A DNA stretch of 64,000 nucleotides, taken from contig JAJEKV010000049.1 in assembly GCA_021234155.1 (NCBI GenBank), positions 5,015,001-5,079,000 of the forward strand, given 5' to 3'. The number at the start of each line of letters is the position of its first letter. Positions within the stretch are counted from its first letter, which is position 1. Positions 35,518-46,478 of the stretch are shown one piece after another. Under the pieces are notes generated by a model. That model did not search any database and was not told where the DNA came from. It was given only the letters and a program-made list of their open reading frames with translations. The position numbers and the translations under genes are program-made. The DNA is from Isoetes taiwanensis. Lineage: Eukaryota; Streptophyta; Lycopodiopsida; Isoetales; Isoetaceae.

Positions 35518-37517
35518 AATAGAATAGAATAGAATACATTTGTGTCCTTTGTGCCATAAGGCCCCTGGACTTGTGTAGCATGGGCGAGCTCCCTAAAAGG
35601 GTGCTACTAGCACAACACGCTGTTACAATGTAGCCTTTTCGGAAGGCTGACTTTTTCCTTTTAATACCGGCACCCCACTTTTACCTCGGCTTCTTGGCCG
35701 TGCAGTGATGCGTCGTTATCAATCAGCTTTTAGCTGAGTAATTTGTGTGAGGCTATATGAGTCGTTTTGTACGGATCATATTACAAGCCCTCTTTCACTT
35801 TGTGTAATCATATTACAAGCCCTCTTTCTCGTTAATTCTTCTCGTTGTGCGGTGCCGTCATTACGTGGATCGTCTGGCCTAGATCCCTTAGTGATTCTGT
35901 CATCTTCATCAGCTTGTGGGCTGGTTCTCCCCCCCTTATATTCCTATATACGTCCCACGATGTCTCAGGTATGTGGGCAGTCACTAATCATATGATTCTC
36001 ATCCTCTATTCTCCCCCCCTTCCTTGGTCGCATATCCTGTCTTCCTTGTCTACCCCTCTCCACTGTCTTTTTCTATTCTCGAGATCATGGCTTCCCATCC
36101 TAAATCTGGCTAAGCGTGTCCCTTCTGTTTTTTCCCGATGGAAGTTATTCCTGTATATCGATGTCCTATTTGTTGGTGCGGATTAAAAACACGTATGAGC
36201 CGGTCTGTCTTGGGTCCGTGTATGCAATGCGACCATGCTCTTGTTCTTTGTTCCCCCACTCCTCATTCCACTTGCCCTCTTCTATTAGGTCACTTTCCAG
36301 ATTCAATCCCATTTATGCGGTCCATGTTGCCACCTCCTTAAACCATCCTTTGCTTTGAGAATATGTGATTTTCTTGATTCTATGATCGCTTAATCTTTGA
36401 ATGATTTTCCTTATGCGTCTCCAGCGTTATCTCGGCGGTATCTTATAGTTCTCTCCCCATGCTCTCACTTCCATTGGTTTACGCCCTTTGTTTTGAGTAC
36501 CATGATTGTTAGTGGTGTGTTTGTCCTCACCACAGATTCTATCACATGCCATTGCCTAAGAATTCCTTCTGCTTTTCCCGGTTTCTCTACTTTAGGCACG
36601 GCCCCATGCTTACCTTCCAGTATAGGCGGGTGGTGGCTATTCTTGCCTTGAATAGATAGCATTTGATATCGGTCGGGTTATTCTATACTGTTACAAAAGT
36701 TTTTCATGTTGAAGTAGCTTCCTATAGCTGATTGAAATCTGGCATTGGCTCCTTTGGTCCATTTCCAGTCGCAGGTGCGTGTCATACCCTAGATATCGTA
36801 TTGTTGGTTCCTCTATCTAGATTACCTTTATATTTAAAAAGGTTTATGCCTGTTCTTGTATTCAAAGATGACTATCTTAGTTTTGCTAGATTCACTGTCG
36901 ACCTGTATCCTCCACGAAATTGTTCTAAATTTTTGGCAGTCTATGCATTCCTTTGTTCTTTGTTGCCATCATACTAAGATCATCCGCGTTATAGCATTAT
37001 TGGTACCTTCCGTGTCTCCTAAGCGTTGGGGCATGCTTTCGTCTCCCTTACGGCTCTGCTATGTATCCCGTAGATGCGTCTATATATATTCCAAACGAAG
37101 GTTGGGGATAGCGGGCATCTGCTTTACCCGGTGTCACGGTTATCGGGCTGTCCTTCTGTTCCATTTTAGCATACACTTGTGGTATAGTCTTGCTATGGAT
37201 CCTACCATATCTCTCGGGCTGCATGTCCATCAATCTCTTCAGCGACTTCTCTCTCGGAACCGTATCCAGATGCTTTTAAAATCTACAAAGCGGTGATTAT
37301 TTTCTTTCCCGCAATTTGTTCCGCTCTATTAATATCCGTGGGGTCACTAGATGATCGTGGTTGAGTGCTCGGGTCTGAACCACCGCTTTGCCCCTGTGCT
37401 CTCATATTTCCTTCTTCGCCCATTTCTTTGGTTTATTATCAATACCTTTCCAAACCATTTTGGTCAGGCTTACCATTATTGTTCTCAGAATTCCACGGAT
37501 CTTTTCTATTCCCCTGT
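35518..37517 (-). mobile_element. LINE insertion, minus strand, with AATG target duplication
   Basis: Exactly 2.0 kb interrupts A-B relative to the uninterrupted copy at 41829. AATG is present at 35514-35517 and 37518-37521. The minus strand encodes an RT YADDL box (tatcgcggatgatctta-like, with one extra base) at about 36998-36977, followed by a K(T)KIVIFEY segment. The 3' end on the minus strand is a (ctatt) pentanucleotide run (35518-35535 on plus). It lacks the 5' endonuclease, so it is 5' truncated. Frames are broken. Confidence 0.7.
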
Positions 37518-38392
37518 AATGTGGAACTTAATTTTGACATTATGCTAAGTTTATCTCTGGTATCAGTTGAAATCTCGGCATATAGATTACAGGTTTATGT
37601 CTTAAACTTTCATATTGTGGAAGGGATTTTGTTTTTAAGTTGGACCCTTGTGTTTATTTGATTGGCAATAATGCCAAGGCCATAAACTATGGCCTTGTAT
37701 AATAATGTTAAAAGAAAAAAAAAATCAATGGATCAGACTTTATTTTTACCTTACGGAAAATCACAAGGATTAGGGATTTACAGCCAGGCATCAGAAATGA
37801 AGGGCAGATGACCAGACGAATGCATTAAGGGTCTTTCTGATTCCCACGGATCTTAGGTATGGATTCTTAGCAGAGATTTACAGTACTACTTTTATGATCA
37901 TTAGCAATGACCGATCTTCTGCGGGAAAAGATTGCCTCGAGACCAAAGAATTTAGGAAAGACATATGTGCATTTTTGACCTAGATTACAGATCGTATGAT
38001 TCTGATTGCTGTACACAAATGGGTTTAGAATCTGAATTGGGATTCGTAATTCTAATAATTGTACTGGGTGTAGTCCTGAGGGCTTGGGATCTTGTTGGCA
38101 TTAATTAAGCCAAGAATTCAACATAAGTACATTTCATCAGACTTCTGTGGATGATTAAGATTTGTGTGAATGATTAAGTACTCGAAAATGCAATTAAGCC
38201 TAGTAAGTGGTTATTCCATTGGGCATAAGTATAGGGCGGATTTTGATAACATGGGAACAAACGTGTCAATTCGGGATAGCTCATCCTGGATTGGGATGAT
38301 AACACTACCAAGGTATTGATTAAGGTATATAGAAGTGGCTAGTGTGGCTTTTGTCAAGGCTAGTGTTTTTTTTTTTTTTTTTTTTTTTATAT
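37518..38392. repeat. Repeat B, copy 1
   Basis: Matches 41826-42694 almost base for base, and 59672-59950 in its first part. It ends with agtggctagtgtgg, ggctagtg and a 23-base T-tract. The stretch 38065-38235 also matches the old copy at 14705. Confidence 0.85.
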
Positions 38393-41148
38393 AGTTATGA
38401 TTTCCTCTATCTAGGTCATGATCATCTTCTATCTTATGATAATATATGCTCTCCCCTTGTTTTCATTTCTGAAAAATTTATATCTCACAGTTTCTATTTT
38501 AGAACTTTTTCATGTTCCCTATCCTCTTCTTCGTATCGATTCATTCTTCATCTTTAGGGTAGTGTTTGACTTAACTCCTATAATGGTTTCCTTTCCACAT
38601 ATTTTATAAATTACCCTTTTGCTCTATTGCTTTAATTTTTATGTTTTTCCCCTATTTAGTTTTGGAATTTTTTCCTTTACTTTCTTCTTCCTTTTTTCCA
38701 TTAGTCTCTTTCTTAGAGTTAGGTTTACGTTCTCCAGCCGATGTGTCCTTAGCCGTTCTCTATCTGCCAGCCCTTGTACGATGGCTTCAAGTTTCTTGGA
38801 CAGTGATTCGCCAGCTATGTAAGTCTATAAATTGGGTTCCTTTGCAACTTTTGTTCTTCTGCTCTGTGGAGTTCCTCTTTTCGGCCTTAGCTTGGAAGCT
38901 AGGCTCTGAAGTTTGTATGGGAAGGAAGAAAGGCGGCTTCAATAAAGCCACATTGATCAGGATGGAGGAAGAAAAGCTGAACGCTGAGGTGCAGCCAGTT
39001 CTCCTGAAGTTGCAGCAGACCCCATTTCGGTTACTATATCTCTTCCATGCTCTCCAATTAATGTGGATGTAGCTCCAGCATTAGATCTTATTGCCCCTTC
39101 TGTCCCTGCTCCTGGAGTTCTGCTGGGCGAATCTTCTCTTAAGGTTCTTAATCTCCTGGCCCATAATCTTACCCTTTCGATTTTAATAGCCTTATTTCTT
39201 TCCTTTTTTCTTCTGATTGTTCTCTTTTTCTGGAGTTTGATCCTCAGGCATCTTTAGGTTACTCTCTAGGTCGTTTTATAAATTGGTGATTCTCAGATAT
39301 TTCCTCTAAATTCGATCTTCAAATCTTCTAGGTTTAGATCTGTTAATAGCTTTCTTTCATTTTGTATTTTCCTGGGCTCTATCTTGTTTTTTCTTTAATA
39401 GTTTCTCCATCTTCTGTGTCATCTTTATAACCTTGTGGTAATTATTGCCCTTATATCTCTGCCTTATTTTTGCCAGACTAATTTGCTATCCTATGCACTG
39501 GCTTGTCTCTTGGTTCTCTAGTTAAGTTAGGACATATACTCATTTGTCTCATATCAGACTTCTTTTTGTAGATTGAGATCATTCATATTTTATCCTGATT
39601 AATTTAGACAGCCTATTCCATTCTTTTACTGCTGTATTTCTTTCTTTTATCAGTAATTTGTTATAATAGATATTTATCTGGGTTAATTCACCTCAGGAGA
39701 GTTTTAACAAAAATCTATAATGCTAAGTGCTTATCCTTAAATTTGTTTATCATGTTAGATAAGTTATGTTCATGTGTCCTTTGTGTTCGTATTTTCTTGC
39801 ATTTCTTTCTGTGTTTATTTCCTTGCACTTTCTTAAAGTGTAAATATCTATCTTGTTCCTTGTTGATTAAGTTCCTCTTGTATACGGCTTGTACTGTTCT
39901 AAATTTCCACCAAGGCTGTCTTATTTAGAACTAGCTTTTATATGTTTCCACCTTTTTAGTCTAGTACCCTTGTGGTGCATGCCATCTTTTAATTATATCC
40001 TTTTCTGTTAGGTGTTCTAGCTGTTCCTCTCACTATTTCAGTTTATTCTTTTGTTTTTAGTCCGCTATTAGATTGTTTTTAGCCTTCAATTTAAGCTTGT
40101 TGCTGCTTTCTGTTCAGATCATCACCCGGTTATGCAGATATTCAAATTCACTGTTTATCGTTGGCAGGAAGTTTGTTCATGACTTTGTTGTTGTTTTTCA
40201 TCTTAAAAATGTTCTAGTCTGCATTAATCTTTCATGTTATTCTGCTGCAAAAGTGGCCCTGTTCTTATTCCACTTTTTGCTTTCTGGTTTTTACTTGCTG
40301 GAGAATCTTTAGGATCTATGTTCATTGTTGTCATGCTTTGTTTCTATTAAATGCTGTGGTGAAAGGCGTTAAGCTGGATGTGTTCAATGCTTACCTGTAA
40401 TGGCTTTAGCAGTTACCCATTAGGCTAACTTATAGCCGTTACATTTGCAGGTGTTAGAACCCATCCCCTCCATGTGGTTTTAGGAAATTAGGGGGGCGGA
40501 ATCCTCGCTCAAATCTTCAAGACTTTTTTGGATGTTGGGCATTTTGGGGTCATCTTTGAACTCTACTGGTTTATAGTTTCTTGATGCTATGCCATACCAC
40601 TTAATGTGGTTTAAATCTTAAACATCTTTGAAGTTCTTCTGCTTTTTTACTTGTTACTTCTATATCTTTCTAAGTTTTGAACAGATATACTTACTCTAGT
40701 AATATTTTCTATATTTACTGTCTATTAATTGCACGTTCTATTTTAGTAACATACCACCCTTTTGATTTTATATAAGAAATCTATTGTCTACATTTATCTA
40801 TTGTCTTCATTTCCTTTTGTCATCTTGTCCTTTATATCTTGTTGGTTTTTGCTGTTTGCTTTGGTTCCTAATATGTTGTTTTCTTAGTATTTTTCTCTAC
40901 TTTAACTTATGTCGTTTTCTTAGTATTTTTCTCTACTTTAACTTATGTCCTTGCTTTCCCCTCTGTATTCTTGTACTACTTTGTTTTAACTTAAGGTTGT
41001 TTCCCTTTGTTTATTCTATTTGCTAAACTTCTTGGATCTTTTTGTCCTGTAGTATGGAATGAATTTTTTTGCTCTCAAATCAAGGCCTAGTTTAGACGTA
41101 CACCTAGTCTTTACTAGGACTGCACTTGAAAAGTCTTTCTGTTCCAAA
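38393..41148. other. T-rich block of unknown nature
   Basis: Inserted between the T-tract of repeat B and a new copy of repeat A. It is strongly T-rich on the plus strand. Apart from the ORF at 38917, only hydrophobic low-complexity frames are present. Probably a retroelement or intron-like fragment. A 46-bp stretch (ttgttttcttagtatttttc) is tandemly duplicated at 40875-40950. Confidence 0.4.
38917..39257 (+). pseudogene. Unrecognised ORF start, one frameshift
   Basis: ATG at 38917 opens MGRKKGGFNKATLIRMEEEK. After LNAE at about 38987 a one-base shift gives a continuing proline/alanine-rich frame (ASSPEVAADPISVTISLPCS, then LIAPSVPAPGVLLGESSLK) to about 39160. A hydrophobic tail follows. The basic start and Pro-rich linker resemble ORF1 or gag starts of retroelements, but no family is recognised. 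Confidence 0.3.
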
Positions 41149-41829
41149 TATTGTCTCTTTTTTGCTTTTCAGGGTTTGCTTTAGCATAAAAAGGGATGGA
41201 TTATGGAAATAGAGATGCTGGCCAAAGAGTCTTGGAGCGATAAATGATAAATATTTCTGGAATTTTATTGTCATGGACCATGGAGTTTTTAGGAGTCCAA
41301 CACCAAATGCTACTATGCCTTTAGATTGATAAGTATAAGGGTTGCTTTCATGCTATTTATATTTGAATGGCTTAACAATTGCCAAGTTTTAGGCAGTGTT
41401 TTTAATCTTTAAGACATTTAGTTCATAGTTTATAATATTTGCACAGAATTCAAGTTGATGTTGTAGCAGATGTCTTACTTCTTAAGACTTTGGTGAGTAA
41501 ATAATGACCTTCAGATTAAATTACTTAGGCTTTGAAAAAAGAGGTACTAGTCTAGGCTGGCTTGCTTAGTCTAGATAGTAGGATGGAAATACTGCTAAGG
41601 GATTGACCGAGGTAGACGTTGGTCTAGCGTATACTAGTTCAGACCGTGTTTTTTTTTCCTTCTTTTTTTGAAATATTGATGTCCAATAGGGAACTATAAC
41701 TTCTTTTAATATATGTATTCTTAATTCTAGTAATATACAGAGATCCTTTAGGACTCCAGATGATATCTTCCCGCTCATATTATAAGTTGAACAATGGGAC
41801 CGAACTATGGGGTTAATTCAATTTAAATG
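41149..41829. repeat. Repeat A, copy 2 (empty-site copy)
   Basis: Near-identical to 34840-35517, and contiguous with repeat B at ttaaatgtggaactt, so it shows the pre-insertion state of the LINE site. A T-tailed short repeat lies at 41542-41655. Confidence 0.85.
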
Positions 41830-42694
41830 TGGAACTTAATTTTGACATTATGCTAAGTTTATCTCTGGTATCAGTTGAAATCTCGCAGCATAGATTACAG
41901 GTTTATGTCTTAAACTTTCATATTGTGGAAGGGATTTTGTTTTTAAGTTGGACCCTTGTGTTTATTTGATTGGCAATAATGCCAAGGCCATAAACTATGG
42001 CCTTGTATAATAATGTTAAAAGAAAAAAAAAATCAATGGATCAGACTTTATTTTTACCTTACGGAAAATCACAAGGATTAGGGATTTACAGCCAGGCATC
42101 AGAAATGAAGGGCAGATGACCAGACGAATGCATTAAGGGTCTTTCTGATTCCCACGGATCTTAGGTATGGATTCTTAGCAGAGATTTACAGTACTACTTT
42201 TATGATCATTAGCAATGACCGATCTTCTGCGGGAAAAGATTGCCTCGAGACCAAAGAATTTAGGAAAGACAGATGTGCATTTTTGACCTAGATTACAGAT
42301 CGTATGATTCTGATTGTTGTACACAAATGGGTTTAGAATCTGAATTGGGATTCGTAATTCTAATAATTGTACTGGGTGTAGTCCTGAGGGCTTGGGATCT
42401 TGTTGGCATTAATTAAGCCAAGAATTCAACATAAGTACATTTCATCAGACTTCTGTGGATGATTAAGATTTGTGTGAATGATTAAGTACTCGAAAATGCA
42501 ATTAAGCCTAGTAAGTGGTTATTCCATTGGGCATAAGTATAGTGCGGATTTTGATAACATGGGAACAAACGTGTCAATTCGGGATAGCTCATCCTGGATT
42601 GGGATGATAACACTACCAAGGTATTGATTAAGGTATATAGAAGTGGCTAGTGTGGCTTTTGTCAAGGCTAGTGTTTTTTTTTTTTTTTTTTTTT
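41826..42694. repeat. Repeat B, copy 2
   Basis: Near-identical to 37518-38392, including the terminal T-tract (42674-42696), after which the 3.15-kb direct repeat begins. Confidence 0.85.
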
Positions 42695-42696
42695 TT

Positions 42697-45600
42697 ATTA
42701 TAAGTATGATGGAAAGATTATTCCTAATGTTAATAATGGGCTCATGCATGTTTGAGACCCTGGGATCTAAGGAACTAAGGTATGGAGGTAAGTGGGATGA
42801 ACTATGGCAGATTGTCAAAAAGGATTATGCTAGGTTCACACAGTAATAAACACATGAACTGGCAAGATTGAGCATATGGTTTGATCATTTATCGTGGCAA
42901 TATGGCTTGAAAGTCTATTAGGATGATTGTGTACCATATGGGATATGTTGGCAGATGGACATTTTAACCATTATAACATAACTTACATTTGCATGATCTG
43001 TGTGGTGGTGACATATAGTCCCACTGGCGTGTAAAGATGTTGGAAGTTTTCCACAAGCTGCTAACGTTGGCCTTCCTGCATTAGTAGCAACAGTAAGAAT
43101 TCTCGGGCAGAAAAAGATGCTGCATGGACGTCCTACGGTCTTGAGCTATTCGAGCAAAAGAGATGGCGATGATACCAATGATGGTAGGATATGGGATAAG
43201 TCTGTAAAAACAGAGTTTGAGACAATGGGGCATTAAGTTGGGCATTTTGTGAGACAAAGGTGCATATGGTAACATTGGATGTATTAACAAAGGAAAATGC
43301 GACATCTGGTTGGATGATGACATACCCTTTGGAATATGATGGCAAACGTCTATTTTAAGACTATTTTTACCATATAAACTTCTGAATGTAAGGAATATAG
43401 TTGTTGATATGTAGTGTATGGGCCAAAAGGGAATTTATGGCTTTGATCAATAGGAAGCTCTGATGGACACCTGTTTGGATTGGGTTGTAATGAAGTTGAA
43501 ATATTTACTAGCTAATGTTACATTTGTGATATTATTATTTCAAAGCAAATTTTAGGGCAAGAACAAATGCTGCATGCCGTGTACATCTGGAGCGATTGGA
43601 TGCATCGAATAAAAAATTACAGTTAAGATCTGATGGCTATGGCTTAGCATAAGGCGTGTACTAGAGGTTTTTCCTTTAGAACTGTCGCTAGCAAGGGCCT
43701 TAGCTACTGCACTAGGGCTCGACATGCTAGCTATAAATTTAAGGCTTGGCTTTTGCATCTCCACTATGATACTTTGATCACCGGCAGTATGGCGGAAATC
43801 GGCCGCATCACATGAATTTTGCCAGTATGAAATGCATCGCTGAAGAATTGGAAAATTGTTCCAGTGGCACAAATCTTGGTGTTGCTAAAGATATGAAGGG
43901 CATTAGCAAGGAGAAAGATCCGATTCATACTTATCAGGTTTTGTTCATTGATGATTATTTAACATTCTTGTTTTCATAATGAATGTGTGAGCTATATTAA
44001 ATTTGTGGCAATGCATGGCAGTGGAAGCCTGGCAATATAGCTATAATCTGTATGGTATTATTCTTGGCCATTCCATGGAGAAATAACCATTTGGAGCTTC
44101 TGTAGCTGTGGACGAAAGCAAGATAAAGAACTAATACGAGCCAATCAGGTTTTATAAGTTTTGAAATGTTTTTCCATTTGGTTAAAATGTAGGATGTACT
44201 GTTTGGATCTGCAGTGTACTTGGATGCACATTTTGTTATGCAATAGCAATAGGTAGAACAGGGTCACTGGACTTCCATTTCAACTATGAATTATAATTAG
44301 ATAGGATCCTACTGTTTAAGCCTTTGGAGCTTTGTAGGATGTCTATAAGTATGGTAAGAGCATGATATTTTAGCACTGCTTATTTGATCGATTATCTTAA
44401 CTCAGGATTTTCAGCAAAATGTATTGTGCTCAAATTGTTGTATTAGGTTTGAGAAACTTGAATACGTGTGGCCATTTGGTGATGCTTGTATTAAGAAGCA
44501 TTAGCTGCTGGGAGTCTATTAGGGAACATGTAGCTTAATAATGATATTTGATTTGGTTGTGACCTAAAAGAACAGATCTGGGTAGAATATACGAGAGCAT
44601 GCATGACTATGATGAGATGTAATATTTTTGATCATTCGGTATTGGTGAATGATGTTGACCCACTGCTTAACAGTGACAACATTTGTATTAAATTGTTGGT
44701 ACATAAATCTAGCTATGTATGAAGGATGACTCCTATGCTTTGGGCGAATTAGTGATTGGACGTAGATGACAATTTAAGGTCTTAATATAAAATACATAGA
44801 CATAATGTCTAGTACTTGGACTAGATAATTGAGCCACTGATTTATGCAGGCATACATACCACAGCATAATTATTTGATATATGCTTAGATGCTGTGAAAA
44901 ATGTCTAATATAAATGGAGATTAATTTAATTTTTTTTTTTTTTGTTCTTATAACAAGCAGTATGAAGGGGGGTAACCTCAGAAGACCCCATGACACCTGC
45001 TAGTAGCTTAGGCTTTTACCCAGGTTCTTGGCTAATTGTCCTTTGGTTCTACTGCAGGTAACAGGGTCCTCTGCTCTCTGTTGTGTTTTCAAGTCTAAAA
45101 GTCTTGGAATTGGTATCTGGCGTCTCGACTTCTATACAAAGATATTGAGACTTCCATATTTGGTTATAGATTATGCAAATTTTGGCTATGTTTTGACATT
45201 TTATCTATGTATTTATTGTCCAAAAGAGACATGTAGTTAATTTGATCATTAGATTCTTTTAAAGTTGAATAGTAGTAGACCGTTACAAATCTGGTTTCTT
45301 TGAACACATGTACATAAAGTACCCACTATCCAAGAGGTACGAGTTTTTCAACTTGAGTAATATAGTGAAGGAATATGCATATGATTACACTGGGCTTTTG
45401 CTGGTTTGTTGAAGAAACTCTTAAATATGAAAAAACATCTGGATTTGGTATTTAATGAAAGTGACCAGGTACCAGGATTTGATATTTGGACTTAAATACT
45501 ACATGAAATACAAGTATCTTTACGATGTAGACTGCGGGTTCTTATAAACTCTCTCATTTCCTTTATTTGAAACTGTTTAAATCTGTTTTGGTTCAGACCT

Positions 45601-45847
45601 GTTTTTTGAGGTTTGTTCATATGAAAATGTTCTTCCAAAAGTGTGTCATGACAGTATTAGTATTATGTTAAAGTACTTCTTTATAATGGAAAAGACTATC
45701 GACTTGTGTTTCGTGTATAACCAGATCTTGGCTTTGTACTAAAGGTCACCAATTTAGTACTTAGGCTGCATATTGAATCTGTTTTGTTTCCTTGCAAAGG
45801 TTCATAATGGATTAAAGTCTGTCGTTGACAGGTTTAAAAGTTTTTTT
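42697..45847. repeat. 3.15-kb direct repeat, copy 1
   Basis: Starts attataagtatgatgg directly after a T-tract and ends ggtttaaaag followed by seven T. Copy 2 (46479-49627) is nearly identical; differences are mainly one-base indels and one local cluster near 45257-45300. No TG...CA ends or primer-binding site follow, so LTRs are unlikely. Short coding-like frames occur: DELWQIVKKDYARFT at about 42795, and on the minus strand IIVEMQKPSLKFIASMSSPS at about 43770. They are not recognised. Confidence 0.9.
44965..45092 (+). repeat. Structured splice-site-like repeat, divergent copy e
   Basis: Head hairpin GGGGT/ACCCC (ggggtaacctcagaagacccc region), then cttttacccaggttcttg, ggctaattg and actgcag (ending 45057) followed by gtaaca. 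The second half aligns with copy c at 54130-54190. Confidence 0.5.
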
Positions 45848-46260
45848 GTCGTAATCTCAGTTTATTGGTTATACCAATTTCCTTGATCTGGTTATTAAAA
45901 TGTGGTGTGTGGCATTTGCCCATTTCTGGATCTAACTTTTAATGACTATGATTTTTTAGGATTATGAAGTTCATTGCTCACAGACGCACGCAATATTGAC
46001 AACTGGGCTAAACAGTCTATCCTGCATCAAAGGCATGGGTATTCAGTATGGTATCACCTTCAAAGGACCAACAAACAGAAAGAAGGAAAATACATTCAAA
46101 AATAGAGGTAACAAAACAATCATTCTTTACGAGTTTATTCTACATGAAAGCTAAAACTGTATTTAGTGATCAAACTAATCGTCTGGCACTCGCCCAAGCT
46201 AAATCCTATGAAGGGCTGTATTTTATTACCTCTTAATATGGCACTTTAAAGAATGTACAT

Positions 46261-46330
46261 GAGTACCCATCTACTTGATGGCGTGAGTACCCATCTACTT
46301 GATGGCGTGAGTACCCATCTACGTGTTTGC
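46261..46330. repeat. 24-bp tandem repeat, 2.9 copies
   Basis: Unit gagtacccatctacttgatg plus gcgt, at 46261, 46285 and 46309 (last copy partial). Confidence 0.85.
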
Positions 46331-46374
46331 CATCAGGCTCTTTTAAAGAAAAATATGCATTTGCAATAAGGTTA

Positions 46375-46478
46375 GGCAATATAGGTAGGGTAGGGCTTTG
46401 GCAACGAGGTCCTACTCTCCTTGTTGCTAACTTAATACTGTGGCCCACCCTGACCTACGGGAGGAGGCAGGTTTTTTT
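46375..46478 (+). repeat. T-tailed short repeat, family 2
   Basis: Ends acctacgggaggaggcagg and seven T. Related to 33485-33640 and 59225-59342. The second 3.15-kb repeat begins in its T-tract. Confidence 0.45.

Larger units (their letters stand above)
45848..46478. other. Spacer between the 3.15-kb repeats
   Basis: Contains an exon-like frame at about 45960-46110 (acceptor-like ttttttag, then DYEVHCSQTHAILTTGLNSL) that is not recognised, a 24-bp tandem repeat (46261-46330), and a T-tailed SINE-like repeat of family 2 (46375-46478, ending gggaggaggcagg plus seven T). Confidence 0.5.

Noticed and set aside
35747-37661. Many plus-strand frames at 35.7-37.7 kb
   Set aside because: Pyrimidine-rich complement of the minus-strand LINE; hydrophobic low-complexity translations only.
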